Positions 34,229 through 43,182 of a stretch of 64,000 nucleotides of DNA are shown piece after piece. Under the pieces are notes generated by a model. The model made no database searches. It was not told where the DNA came from and saw only the letters and a list, made by a program, of their open reading frames with translations. A program made the position numbers and the translations under genes. Every line of letters starts with the position of its first letter. Positions within the stretch are counted from its first letter, which is position 1. The stretch covers positions 1,054,001 through 1,118,000 of the forward strand of contig OZ223205.1 in NCBI GenBank assembly GCA_965140395.1. The letters run 5' to 3'. Source of the stretch: Parvibaculum sp002684405. GTDB lineage: Bacteria; Pseudomonadota; Alphaproteobacteria; Parvibaculales; Parvibaculaceae.

Positions 34229-36091
34229 TCAGGCGCCCAGGCTGGGATAGGATTGCGCCAGCGCATGCCAGGTGGCGGTGATTTGCCGTTCAAGACGCGG
34301 CACATTCGCGAAAGCGGCCTTTTCCTCGCCCTTGTCCAGTGCTTCCCCGATCGCATGTGCGTTTTCCGCGATGGCGGCAAGGCCGAGATTTTCCGCCGCC
34401 TTGGCCAGTTCGGCGGCGCTTTCGCGCAACGCTTCGGCATTGCGGGTCGTCTTCGCGCCGCAGACATTGCGGTGGAAGACGAGCACCTTTTCCAGGCCCT
34501 CCACCAGATATTCAGTCAGGGCGTCCCCGGCCATCCCGTTCTCGATTTCGTACAGCATGCCGTGGTCCAGCAGCGGAGCGGTCCATATCTGCTGCTCTCC
34601 GCTGCGCGCGCTGTTGAGCGTGGCGAGATACTCGGCGGCCATGCCGGGTTCCTGCGGCAACAGGAACCAGAAGGTGCTGCCGAGGCCCGGTACGCTGTCC
34701 ACGCCGATCTGGCCGCCCATCAGATGAACAAGCCGGTCGCAGATCGGCAGGCCGAGGCCGAGGCCCGCGCTGTGGATCATGGCATTGTCGGCCTTTTCCT
34801 GCGGACCGCGCTCGAAGGTGTCGAAGACAAGCTGGCGCATATCCTCGCTGAGGCCGGGCCCCGTATCGGTCACCGAAAATCGCAGGAGCGTCGTATCCTC
34901 GGGCCCCTCCACCCGCGCCGCGCGCAGGACCACGCCGCCCTGATCGGTGAATTTGATCGCATTGTCGATCAGGTTGATCAGGACCTGCCGCAGCCGGTCC
35001 GGATCGGCCGTCATGACCGCGGGTATATCGGTGGCGAGGTCGAGTTCGAGGGACAGGCCTTTCTTCGACGCCGCGTCCCGCATGGCGCGCACCACGTCGC
35101 GCGCCAGCTCGGAGGGGTCGAGCTGGCGCGGTGCCAGCGTCAGGGTCTGCGTTTCCATCTGCGAAAAGTCGAGCATGTCGTCGAACAGCCGCGAAAGCAG
35201 CTGACTGGTCGTTTCGATGCTTTTCGCCAGGCCTCGCGCGCTCCCGTCGAGAGCGGTCTTGCCCAGCTGCGCCGCCATGCGCGTCATGGAAGAGAGCGGC
35301 GCGCGCACTTCATGGCCGAGCATGTCGAGGAATGCGCCCTTCGTGGCGGCGGCGGCCTGCGCCTCGGCTTTGGCCCGTTCCGCCTCCCGTCGCTTCTGGT
35401 CCGCCGCGGCATGGGCGCGCGACATGCGCTCCAGCAGATCGGCATTTTCGAGTCTTAGCCGCACCGCCTCCCGGTAGGAGTGCTGGACATGACGCGTCCA
35501 GCCCGCGAGCGTTGCGAAGAACAGCAGCGCAAGCACGAAGATGGCGATCGAGATGGCGTCGCCGCGCAGCACGAACAGCAGGATGGTCGGGCTTGCGACG
35601 AAGCTCGTATAGACGAACACGGCAGGCGGATAGGTGGCCCGTGTCACAGCGGTGGCCGTGCACAGGACCGACAGCACGAAAGTGAAGAAGAATTGATGCG
35701 TGAGCGGCGCATGGGGGAGCCAGAGCCAGGCGGCCAGCCCCCATGTCGATCCGCTGAGCGCCGTGACGGCCGTATAGCGCTGCGCCCATTTCGAGGTATG
35801 GGCAACGGCCTCGGCATCCTCCCGGAATCCTCTTTTGACCCGGGAGAAGAGCATTTCCGCGATGCCCTGCACGGCGATGACCGCCGGCAGCGTCCAGATC
35901 GAGGCGTAGTAGGGAACGAAAACCAGCCCCACCACCACGATCCCCAGAAAGACCGTGATGCTGCTGCTGTCGCCGAGGCCGAAAAGGATGCGGAGAAGTT
36001 CCGCATTGAGGCGCGCCGTCATGTCCGCGGGCCGACGGATGGCTGGGATTTCCACCGCTTCGGGCTCTTCGTCCCTGGTTTGCGCGCTCAC
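34229..36091 (-). CDS. Membrane sensor histidine kinase with degenerate Hpt domain
   Basis: A 620-residue kinase. Five or six membrane helices (about residues 25-195) lead through a coiled coil to a HisKA domain with FLDMLGHEVRAPLSSM, then a HATPase domain: NLIDNAIKF (N box), DTGPGLS (G1) and GLGLGLPI (G2). The last 80 residues look like an Hpt four-helix bundle, but the phosphorylatable His is replaced (AAELAKAAENLG where AHSLKGAAANLG is usual). GTG at 36091 has GGAGA 8 nt upstream and was chosen over an earlier GTG at 36154. It is divergent from lysK. No response regulator is adjacent. Confidence 0.85.
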   Translation of the reverse strand: MSAQTRDEEPEAVEIPAIRRPADMTARLNAELLRILFGLGDSSSITVFLGIVVVGLVFVPYYASIWTLPAVIAVQGIAEMLFSRVKRGFREDAEAVAHTSKWAQRYTAVTALSGSTWGLAAWLWLPHAPLTHQFFFTFVLSVLCTATAVTRATYPPAVFVYTSFVASPTILLFVLRGDAISIAIFVLALLFFATLAGWTRHVQHSYREAVRLRLENADLLERMSRAHAAADQKRREAERAKAEAQAAAATKGAFLDMLGHEVRAPLSSMTRMAAQLGKTALDGSARGLAKSIETTSQLLSRLFDDMLDFSQMETQTLTLAPRQLDPSELARDVVRAMRDAASKKGLSLELDLATDIPAVMTADPDRLRQVLINLIDNAIKFTDQGGVVLRAARVEGPEDTTLLRFSVTDTGPGLSEDMRQLVFDTFERGPQEKADNAMIHSAGLGLGLPICDRLVHLMGGQIGVDSVPGLGSTFWFLLPQEPGMAAEYLATLNSARSGEQQIWTAPLLDHGMLYEIENGMAGDALTEYLVEGLEKVLVFHRNVCGAKTTRNAEALRESAAELAKAAENLGLAAIAENAHAIGEALDKGEEKAAFANVPRLERQITATWHALAQSYPSLGA

Positions 36092-36235
36092 CTTATTTGC
36101 TCTCCGGCTCAACGATACATATGCAGGATACGCCCATATAGCGCAGGTCCCCACTGCCGCGTTGACTGTACTTAAAGGTCAGCATAGGGTCCGCGCGCTT
36201 GACAAAGCATTAAGTCCTTACACACAGGTCAAAAA

Positions 36236-37861
36236 ATGCCGTCCGATACACTTCCGGCCACATTCGGTGAAGACGAAATTCTCGAAGCAGCCAGGGTTTC
36301 CAAAGCCTGGCCGTTCGAGGAAGCGCGAAAACTGGTGGACCGGCTGGAAAAAGAAGGCGGCGAGACGCGCACCGTACTGTTCGAAACGGGCTATGGCCCG
36401 TCGGGCTTGCCCCATATCGGAACTTTCGGCGAGGTCGCCCGCACGACCATGGTCCGCCATGCCTTCGAGACGCTGGCGCCCGGCGTGCCGACGCGCCTGT
36501 TGTGCTTCTCCGACGACATGGACGGCCTGCGCAAGGTGCCCGGCAATGTCCCGAACCAGGAGATGCTGGCCGGCTACATCAACATGCCGCTGACGCGCAT
36601 CCCGGACCCGTTCGGCAAGTTCGAGAGCTTCGGTCACCACAACAATGCGATGCTGCGCGCTTTCCTCGACAGCTACGGCTTCGAGTACGAATTCGCCAGC
36701 GCGACCGACTACTACACCTCGGGCCGTTTCGACGAGACCCTGAGGAAGGTGCTCGAGAAGTTCGACGAGATCATGAAGATCATGCTGCCGAGCCTGCGCG
36801 AAGAGCGGCAGCAGACCTACAGCCCCATCCTGCCCGTCAGCCCGCGCACCGGGCATGTGCTGCTTGTGCCGCTCACCGAGCGCAATGCCGAAAAGGGCAC
36901 CGTCTCCTATGAGGAGCCGGATACCGGCGAGATCGTGGAAGTGCCGGTCACCGGCGGCCAGTGCAAGCTGCAGTGGAAGGCCGACTGGGCCATGCGCTGG
37001 GCCGCGCTCGATGTCGACTACGAAATGTCCGGCAAGGATCTGATCGACAGTGTGAAGCTCGCCTCCAAGATCTGCCGCGTGCTGGGCAAGAGGCCGCCGG
37101 AAGGCTTCAACTACGAGCTCTTCCTCGACGAGGAAGGCAAGAAGATTTCGAAGTCCAAGGGCAACGGCATCTCCATGGATGACTGGCTGCGCTATGCGAG
37201 CCCCGAAAGCCTGCAATATTTCATGTTCCAGAGCCCGCGCTCCGGCAAGAAGCTCTATTTCGACGTCATTCCGAAGAATGTGGACGAGTATCTTTCCTCG
37301 ATCGTGAACTTCCCGGAACAGGATCTGCGCACGCGGCTGAACTCTGCGGCCTGGCACATTCATGCAGGCACCCCGCCGGCTGAAAAGCTGCCCGTCTCTT
37401 TCTCGCTGCTGCTCAATCTGGTGAGCGCGAGCCATTCGGAAGACCACGATGTGCTCTGGGGGTTCATCCGCCGCTATGCGCCGGACGCCTCGCCCGAGAC
37501 CTATCCGCGTCTCGACCATATGGTCGGCTATGCGATCAACTACTTCCATGACTTCGTGAAGCCGAACAAGACCTACCGGCAGCCGAGCGATCTGGAAGCG
37601 ATCGCGCTTGCCGATCTGGCGGACCGGCTGGACGAGATGCCCTCCGATGCGGGCGCCGAAGCTTTCCAGACCGTGGTCTATGAAATCGGCAAGACGCATG
37701 GCTTCGAAAAGCTGCGCGACTGGTTCAAGGCGCTTTACGAAGTGCTGCTGGGCGAGACGCAGGGACCGCGTTTCGGCTCCTTCATCGCGCTTTACGGCCG
37801 GGAAGAGAGCGTCGCCCTCATCCGCCGCGCCTTGGCCGGGGAAGACCTTTCCAAAGGCTGA
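36236..37861 (+). CDS. lysK: Lysyl-tRNA synthetase, class I
   Basis: Charges tRNA-Lys with lysine. The 541 residues carry a Rossmann-type class I catalytic core with SGLPHIGTFGE (HIGH-like, about residues 55-65) and KKISKSKGNGIS (KMSKS loop, about residues 301-312), and a helical C-terminal anticodon domain. Class I LysRS replaces the class II enzyme in many alphaproteobacteria and archaea, so this is likely the sole essential LysRS. It starts at an ATG following an A-rich leader; a TTGACA is present at 36199-36204 but no good -10 was found. Confidence 0.95.
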   Translation: MPSDTLPATFGEDEILEAARVSKAWPFEEARKLVDRLEKEGGETRTVLFETGYGPSGLPHIGTFGEVARTTMVRHAFETLAPGVPTRLLCFSDDMDGLRKVPGNVPNQEMLAGYINMPLTRIPDPFGKFESFGHHNNAMLRAFLDSYGFEYEFASATDYYTSGRFDETLRKVLEKFDEIMKIMLPSLREERQQTYSPILPVSPRTGHVLLVPLTERNAEKGTVSYEEPDTGEIVEVPVTGGQCKLQWKADWAMRWAALDVDYEMSGKDLIDSVKLASKICRVLGKRPPEGFNYELFLDEEGKKISKSKGNGISMDDWLRYASPESLQYFMFQSPRSGKKLYFDVIPKNVDEYLSSIVNFPEQDLRTRLNSAAWHIHAGTPPAEKLPVSFSLLLNLVSASHSEDHDVLWGFIRRYAPDASPETYPRLDHMVGYAINYFHDFVKPNKTYRQPSDLEAIALADLADRLDEMPSDAGAEAFQTVVYEIGKTHGFEKLRDWFKALYEVLLGETQGPRFGSFIALYGREESVALIRRALAGEDLSKG

Positions 37862-37980
37862 TCGCGCGAAATTCCGGCCGGATTGCGCCCCTGGCGCATA
37901 TCCAGGCTTGCCGGGAGCCCCCTAAAGACCAATCATACCGTATGATATTTCACCTTTCGGCGCCTCGAGGGAAATGCGGC

Positions 37981-38772
37981 ATGAGATGGGTCTCTTTATT
38001 GCTGATCCTCGTCCTGGCCCAGTGGGCCCAGCCGGCCGCTGCCATGTGGAGCGATCTCGACGCCGCGCGGGCGGCCTTCGATGACGGCGCCTTTTCGCGC
38101 GCCGCCGGGGTCGCGCGTGAAATCGGCACCGCCGAGGGATATACGCTCGCCGCCCACGCCGAAATGGCCCGGGGCGATCTCATCGAGGAAAAGGACAAGG
38201 TCCGCCTCGAATGCTATCGGACCGCGCTGGCGGATGCGCGAAAGGCCGTGGCCGGCGCGCCGGACAGTCCCGAGGCGCATCTGGCGCTGGCCATCGCGCT
38301 GGGCTTTGTGGCCCGCAGCGAAGGCGGCCTCGAAGCGCATATGCAGGGGCTGGGCGAGGAAGCCCGCAAGCATATCGACATCGCCCTGAAACTGGCGCCC
38401 GACAGCCCGTGGGCGCATGCGGCGCTGGGCGGGTGGAACCTCCAGATCGCCTATGCGGGTGGCTCTATCGGCGAGGCGATCTACGGCGCGTCGGTCAAGG
38501 CCGGCCAGCAGGCCTATGAACGCGCACTCTCTATCGACCCGGGCAACATCTCCATTGCCTATCAATATGCGGTCCAGTTGCTGGGCCTCGACGGCGACGC
38601 GCACAGGCGCCGTGCCGCCGAGCTGCTCGATATGGTGGTGGCGCACCGGCCCGCGAATGCGATGGAGCGGCTGCTGAGGCAATCGGCGGTAAATCTCAAA
38701 CAGGCGCTCGATCAGGGCCGTCCCGAAAAGGCGATGCAACTGGCAGAGGCCAGGCTGGGCCGCGCCCGCTAA
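37981..38772 (+). CDS. Exported TPR-like protein of unknown function
   Basis: A 263-residue predicted periplasmic protein. The signal peptide MRWVSLLLILVLAQWAQPAAA is followed by helix pairs of TPR type (DAARAAFDDGAFSRAAGVAREI; AHLALAIALGFVARSE; QAYERALSIDPGNISIAYQYAVQLLG). Homologues in alphaproteobacteria are annotated only as TPR proteins. ATG at 37981 is preferred as it begins the signal peptide; an in-frame ATG at 37942 would add 13 residues. It stands alone between lysK and the convergent S24 regulator. Confidence 0.75.
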   Translation: MRWVSLLLILVLAQWAQPAAAMWSDLDAARAAFDDGAFSRAAGVAREIGTAEGYTLAAHAEMARGDLIEEKDKVRLECYRTALADARKAVAGAPDSPEAHLALAIALGFVARSEGGLEAHMQGLGEEARKHIDIALKLAPDSPWAHAALGGWNLQIAYAGGSIGEAIYGASVKAGQQAYERALSIDPGNISIAYQYAVQLLGLDGDAHRRRAAELLDMVVAHRPANAMERLLRQSAVNLKQALDQGRPEKAMQLAEARLGRAR

Positions 38773-38805
38773 GGCGGCTGCTGGGAGGCGGTTACCGGGA
38801 GGCGG

Positions 38806-39450
38806 TTACTGGCTGGCCCAGAGAATGCGGGCGAGCCAGATCAGTTCCCGGGCCGGAACCCGGATCGTCTCATAGGCCGGGTTGAGCGACAGAAGCTCGA
38901 TCTCGCCCTGCGTGCGGCGCCCCAATGCCTTTGCCAGAACCTGACCGTCGGCGGTTTTGGCCACCACGCGGTCGCCGCGCCGGACAGAGGCATTGGGCGA
39001 CACGATGATGATGTCGCCTGCCCGGTAAACCGGTTCCATGCTGTCGCCGGAGATTTCCAGCGCATAGGCATTGGGGTCGGCAATGGCGGGAAAGGCGATC
39101 TCTTCCCAGCTCCCGCCCACCGGAAATCCCGCATCGTCGAAGAATCCGCCGAGACCGGCCTGCGCAAATCCGATCAGCGGCACGCGATGCGTGTGTTCGC
39201 CTGCCGTCTCGCCATCCTCGACCAGCGTCAGAAATTCGTCGAGGCCCGCGCCGGTCGCCTCCAGCACGCGCGAAAGGCTTTCCGTGCCGGGCCAGCGCGG
39301 CCGTCCGGCAGGGGTGAAGCGCTTGGATTTGTTGAAGGAAGTCGGGTCCAGCCCCGCCGCCCGGGCAAGCCCGGAAATGCTCAGGCCGCGATGCGCGGCC
39401 AGCTTGTCGATCGCCGCCCAGATGCGGGCATGGGTCATTTGACGCGGCAT
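38806..39450 (-). CDS. HTH regulator with S24 peptidase domain (LexA/CI-like)
   Basis: A 214-residue phage-repressor-like protein. The N-terminal HTH (about residues 8-70) includes HRGLSISGLARAAGLDPTSFNKSKRF. The C-terminal S24 domain has the catalytic Ser in EISGDSMEPVYRAGD and Lys in RVVAKTADGQVLAK. Such proteins may undergo RecA-assisted self-cleavage; whether this one does is unknown. The cleavage site is not obvious, the AG in FAQAGLGG being one candidate. There are no prophage genes near it and a version like this is widespread in alphaproteobacteria, so it is probably a chromosomal regulator. It is divergent from the DUF952 gene. Confidence 0.85.
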   Translation of the reverse strand: MPRQMTHARIWAAIDKLAAHRGLSISGLARAAGLDPTSFNKSKRFTPAGRPRWPGTESLSRVLEATGAGLDEFLTLVEDGETAGEHTHRVPLIGFAQAGLGGFFDDAGFPVGGSWEEIAFPAIADPNAYALEISGDSMEPVYRAGDIIIVSPNASVRRGDRVVAKTADGQVLAKALGRRTQGEIELLSLNPAYETIRVPARELIWLARILWASQ

Positions 39451-39642
39451 GCGGCAATCTCCCTTCCGGATATGACGCGAGCGCTGAATAAAATCCTATT
39501 TCCGCAATCTGGCATGATTTCGGGAATCGCGCCATATGGAGCGCGGCCCCGGCAGGCCCCGGCAGGCGATGGCGCGCCAGCTTGTGAGGGGGCATCCCCG
39601 CCGCTAGAGTGCGCGCACTTCGCGAGAAACATCAGACGGCTT

Positions 39643-40002
39643 ATGACCAAAACCATCTTCAAGATAGTGGGCGCGCATGAATGGCACGCCGCCGAAGCGG
39701 AGGGACGGTTCGTCGGCTCGCCTGTCGATCTCGATGACGGTTTCATCCATTTCTCGACCGCGGCGCAGGCCCGCGAGACCGCGGCGCGGCACTTTGCGGG
39801 CCGCAAGGGCCTGTTGCTGGTGGCCGTGGATGCGGACGCGCTGGGCGAGGCGCTGAAATGGGAGCCCTCGCGCGGCGGCGACCTCTTTCCCCATCTGTAT
39901 GACGTGCTGCCGATGACGGCCGTGACCGGCGTGCACGACCTGCCGCTGGGGCGGGATGGCGAGCATCTCTTTCCGGCGGCGGTCACGGACGGGGAGAGCT
40001 GA
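39643..40002 (+). CDS. DUF952 domain-containing protein
   Basis: A 119-residue soluble protein of the DUF952 family (ADP-ribosyltransferase-like fold, role not established). Hallmarks are FKIVGAHEWHAAEAEGRFVGSPVDLDDGFIHFSTAAQ and the C-terminal GGDLFPHLYDVLP. ATG at 39643 starts at the conserved N-terminus, although the frame is open further upstream. It ends 5 bp before pyrD, with which it is probably co-transcribed, a common arrangement in alphaproteobacteria. Confidence 0.9.
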   Translation: MTKTIFKIVGAHEWHAAEAEGRFVGSPVDLDDGFIHFSTAAQARETAARHFAGRKGLLLVAVDADALGEALKWEPSRGGDLFPHLYDVLPMTAVTGVHDLPLGRDGEHLFPAAVTDGES

Positions 40003-40007
40003 AGCGG

Positions 40008-41048
40008 ATGAACCTCTTCCCGCTCGCAAGGCCCTTTCTGGGCCTGATGGATCCCGAGACCGCGCATCGCAACACCATTCGCGCGTTGAAGCTGGGGCTT
40101 GTGCCGGCTGGAGGGGCCGACCCCGCCGAACTGGGAATAGACCTCTTCGGACTGCATTTCCCCAATCCCGTCGGCATCGCGGCGGGCTTCGACAAGAATG
40201 CCGAAGTGCCCGACGCCATGCTGCGCCTCGGCATGGGCTTTGCGGAAATCGGCACGGTAACGCCGCGCCCGCAAGCCGGTAATCCGCGCCCCCGCATCTT
40301 CCGTCTCGCGCATGAACGCGCCGTCATCAACCGGCTGGGCTTCAACAATGAAGGCCACGCGGCCGCCAAACGCCGCCTTGAGGCGCGGCGCGGACGGCCC
40401 GGCATCGTCGGCGTCAATATCGGCGCCAACAAGGATAGCGAAGACCGCATCGCCGATTATGAAACCGGCATCCGCGCTTTCGAAGGGCTGGCGAGCTATT
40501 TCACGGTCAATATCTCCTCGCCCAACACGCCCGGCCTGCGCGCACTGCAGAACAAGGCGGAGCTCGAAACGCTGGTGACGCGGGTGTTGGCCGCCAGGGC
40601 GGGCGCAACGCCGGTCCTGCTCAAGATCGCGCCCGACCTGACCGATGAGGAATTGCAGGACATCGCCGATGTGGCCGCCGAAAAAGGCCTCGACGGTCTG
40701 ATCGTGTCCAATACGACGATCGCGCGCGAAGGGCTGGTGCAGGGCGCCCGGGCCGGGGAAGCCGGCGGCCTCTCCGGCCAGCCGCTTTTCGGTCTGTCGA
40801 CGGCCATTTTGCGGCAGATGTACAAGCTGACCGGCGGACGGATACCGTTGGTCGGCGTCGGCGGTATCGGCAGCGGCGCGGACGCCTATGCCAAGATCAG
40901 GGCCGGCGCTTCGCTGGTGCAGCTCTATACCGCGCTCGTCTATGAAGGGCCGGGCCTTGTCGGCGCCATCAAGCGCGACCTGGCCGCGATGCTGAAGGCC
41001 GACGGCTTTGCCCGCGTGCAGGATGCCATCGGTCAGGATACGGAATAA
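40008..41048 (+). CDS. pyrD: Dihydroorotate dehydrogenase (quinone)
   Basis: Class 2 membrane-associated flavoenzyme oxidising dihydroorotate to orotate with quinone in pyrimidine synthesis. The 346 residues begin with the amphipathic membrane-binding region (LFPLARPFLGLMDPETAHRN). They continue with NPVGIAAGFDKNAE, the GTVTPRPQAGNPRPRIFRL FMN and substrate region, catalytic Ser in NISSPNTPGLR, and VGVGGIGSGADAYAKI near the C-terminus. It lies in an apparent operon DUF952-pyrD-arsC. Confidence 0.96.
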   Translation: MNLFPLARPFLGLMDPETAHRNTIRALKLGLVPAGGADPAELGIDLFGLHFPNPVGIAAGFDKNAEVPDAMLRLGMGFAEIGTVTPRPQAGNPRPRIFRLAHERAVINRLGFNNEGHAAAKRRLEARRGRPGIVGVNIGANKDSEDRIADYETGIRAFEGLASYFTVNISSPNTPGLRALQNKAELETLVTRVLAARAGATPVLLKIAPDLTDEELQDIADVAAEKGLDGLIVSNTTIAREGLVQGARAGEAGGLSGQPLFGLSTAILRQMYKLTGGRIPLVGVGGIGSGADAYAKIRAGASLVQLYTALVYEGPGLVGAIKRDLAAMLKADGFARVQDAIGQDTE

Positions 41049-41067
41049 TTTTCGAAAGGGACAGGCG

Positions 41068-41427
41068 ATGACTGCCGTAACGATGTACCACAACCCGCGC
41101 TGCTCGAAATCGCGCCAGACGCTCTCCCTGCTGGAGCAGCACGGTATCGTCCCGGACATCGTGGAATATCTGAAAACGCCGCCCACTGAGGCCGAGCTGA
41201 AAGGCATTCTGGAAAAGCTGCGCATGAAGCCGCGCGATCTCATGCGCAAGAAGGAAGAGCCCTACAAGGCCCTCGGCCTCGATGATGAAAGCCTGAGCGA
41301 CGCGCAGCTTATCAAGGCGATGGTGGAAAATCCGATCCTGATCGAACGCCCCATCGTGGTCGGGGAATATGGCGCGAAGATCGGCCGCCCGCCGGAAGAC
41401 GTGCTCGATCTCTTCAACGAGTGGTGA
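41068..41427 (+). CDS. arsC: ArsC family arsenate reductase (glutaredoxin type)
   Basis: A 119-residue thioredoxin-fold protein. The catalytic NPRCSKSR (Cys at residue 12) and RPIVVGEYGAKIGRPPEDVL, including the arginines that bind oxyanion, place it in the ArsC/Spx group; the length and GRPPE motif favour arsenate reductase or the related YfgD. There are no arsB or arsR genes beside it, so true arsenate resistance is uncertain. ATG at 41068 follows AAAGGGACAGG. Its last 14 nt overlap the convergent MATE gene. Confidence 0.88.
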   Translation: MTAVTMYHNPRCSKSRQTLSLLEQHGIVPDIVEYLKTPPTEAELKGILEKLRMKPRDLMRKKEEPYKALGLDDESLSDAQLIKAMVENPILIERPIVVGEYGAKIGRPPEDVLDLFNEW

Positions 41428-42760
41428 GGCCCTCCGCCTCCGCGGCGGCTCTGACGCGCGGATAGTAGTAGAGCAGCGAAGCGGCGCGCAGGAGATAGAA
41501 GATCATGAAGGCGCCCCAGAGCCCGTGATTGCCATAGGCCTGCGCCAGCAGCCGCCACGCCAGAAGGAAGAGCGCAAGCGTGACGATCATCGCATTGCGC
41601 ATTTCCACCGTGCGGGTCGCGCCGATGAAAATGCCGTCGAGCTGAAAACTCCACACCGCCAGAAGCGGCGTCAGCACCGCCCAGGGCAGAAAGAGGCGCG
41701 CGGCGTCGCGCACATGCGGCGCGGTCGTCAGCAGGTCGATGAATGACGGACCGCCCGCAAGGATGACGACGGAAAGGAAAACCGCCGTCCCCGCCGCCCA
41801 GACCGTGGAAATGCGCACCGCTTCCGAAAGCCTCTCCCGTGCGCGCGCGCCGATGGCCTTGCCGACCAGCGCCTCCGCCGCATAGGCGAACCCGTCGAGG
41901 AAAAAGGCGGAAGTGGAGACGAACTGCATCAGTACCGCATTGGCGGCAAGCTGCACATCGCCCATATCCGCGCTCTTGGCCATGAACCAGGCAAAGGCAA
42001 AGACGAGGCAGAGCGTGCGGATCATGATGTCGCGATTGACGGTGATCGTCCGCCGGATGCGCTCCGCATCGAAAAGCTTGGCTCGGTCCCAGTGTCCGCC
42101 CATGCGCTTGAGCGAGGCGGCGGCAATGGCAAGCCCGGCAAGCGCGGCCAGGATCTCGGCAATGGCCGTCCCCGCGGCGATGCCTTTGACGCCCCAGCCG
42201 AGGCCGACGACGAACGTGATGTCGAGGACGAGGTTCGTGCCGTTCAGCAGTAATTGCAGCGCAAGCGCGGTGCGCGCCTTGTGCCGCCCGATGAACCATC
42301 CCAGCAGCGCGAAATTGGCCAACGTGAAAGGCGCCGACCAGATGCGGATGACGAAATAGTCATGCGTGTGGCGCTCCACCTCCGCGCTGCCGTGAAGAAG
42401 CGAAAAGGCGATCTTGCCGATGGGCCATTGCAGCATGATGAGCGCAAGGCCCGCGACGCCCGCGATGAGGAGCGCGCGCCCCAGGCTCGTGCGCACTTCG
42501 TCCATATCGTCCGCGCCGAGCGCCTGCGCGGTGAGCCCGGTCGTCCCCATGCGCAGGAAGCCGAAGCCCCAATAGAGAAAGCTGAAGATGGTCGCACCGA
42601 GCGCGACGGCGCCGATCAGCGCCGGGTCGGGGATCTGGCCGATGACCGCCGTATCGACAAGCCCCAATAAAGGCGTCGAGACATTCGAGATGACGATGGG
42701 ACCCGCAATGGCGAGGACGCGGGCATGCGTGACCCTGTCGGGCGACGCATTCTCGCTCAT
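41414..42760 (-). CDS. MATE family efflux transporter (DinF-like)
   Basis: A 448-residue inner-membrane protein with about 12 helices. It exchanges Na+ or H+ for organic cations, drugs or metabolites. ISNVSTPLLGLVDTAVIGQIPDPALIGAVALGATIFSFLYWGFGFLRMGTTGLTAQALG at residues 19-78 is typical of the DinF branch, and internal twofold similarity is visible. The start overlaps the stop of the upstream thioesterase gene by 4 nt. It is the third gene of a thioesterase-thioesterase-MATE operon, which may hint at export of an acid released from CoA; that is inference. Confidence 0.92.
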   Translation of the reverse strand: MSENASPDRVTHARVLAIAGPIVISNVSTPLLGLVDTAVIGQIPDPALIGAVALGATIFSFLYWGFGFLRMGTTGLTAQALGADDMDEVRTSLGRALLIAGVAGLALIMLQWPIGKIAFSLLHGSAEVERHTHDYFVIRIWSAPFTLANFALLGWFIGRHKARTALALQLLLNGTNLVLDITFVVGLGWGVKGIAAGTAIAEILAALAGLAIAAASLKRMGGHWDRAKLFDAERIRRTITVNRDIMIRTLCLVFAFAWFMAKSADMGDVQLAANAVLMQFVSTSAFFLDGFAYAAEALVGKAIGARARERLSEAVRISTVWAAGTAVFLSVVILAGGPSFIDLLTTAPHVRDAARLFLPWAVLTPLLAVWSFQLDGIFIGATRTVEMRNAMIVTLALFLLAWRLLAQAYGNHGLWGAFMIFYLLRAASLLYYYPRVRAAAEAEGLTTR

Positions 42761-43182
42761 GCTTCCGCTTCGTCGGGCTGCTTCAGCAGGAAATGACCAT
42801 GCGCCGCGGCGATGGGCCGGGACTTGTCTTCCTGCCAGGCTTCCACATGCACCGTGGCGACGCGCCGTCCCTGCTTGGTGATCGCGGCGCGGGCGAAGGT
42901 GTCTTGCGGTTTGCCCGAGCGCAGATAATCGATGGTGATGTTGATCGGCTTGGGCGGCGCATCGATCCCCGTTTCGAAGGCGAGCTGCGCCATCGCCGTC
43001 ATTTCAAGGAAAGCACCGATGGCGCCGCCATGCAGCGCCGGGAGCACGGGGTTGCCGATCAAATCTTCCTTGTAGCGCAGCACGGTGGTGATCTCATTGC
43101 CGCGCCGGTCGACGCCGACGCCGAGAAAACGCGCATAGGGAATGCGATCGAGAAACAGGCTCAGATCTTTCGTCTCGCTCAT
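42757..43182 (-). CDS. PaaI family hotdog thioesterase (second of pair)
   Basis: A 141-residue hotdog-fold protein. LPALHGGAIGAFLEMTAMAQLAF carries the family's HGG(A/V) and acidic catalytic residues, and PINITIDYLRSGKPQDTFARAAITKQGRRVATVHVEAWQ forms the strands. It is expected to hydrolyse acyl-CoA thioesters. Start at 43182 has GGAGGAAAAG upstream; the open frame continues further but without conservation. ATGA overlaps join it to the preceding thioesterase gene and to the MATE gene. Confidence 0.9.
   Translation of the reverse strand: MSETKDLSLFLDRIPYARFLGVGVDRRGNEITTVLRYKEDLIGNPVLPALHGGAIGAFLEMTAMAQLAFETGIDAPPKPINITIDYLRSGKPQDTFARAAITKQGRRVATVHVEAWQEDKSRPIAAAHGHFLLKQPDEAEA

Noticed and set aside
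33365..35458. A 697-codon + strand frame spanning the helicase and kinase genes
   Set aside because: It is antisense to two well-supported genes and crosses the boundary between them; composition is that of a shadow frame.
36199..36227. Strong sigma-70 promoter of lysK
   Set aside because: TTGACA is perfect, but no acceptable -10 lies 15-19 bp downstream, so only the -35-like match was noted.
38806..39450. Prophage marker (CI-like repressor)
   Set aside because: The S24 regulator is surrounded by lysK, a TPR protein, DUF952 and pyrD, all ordinary chromosomal genes. No phage structural, integrase or lysis genes are nearby.
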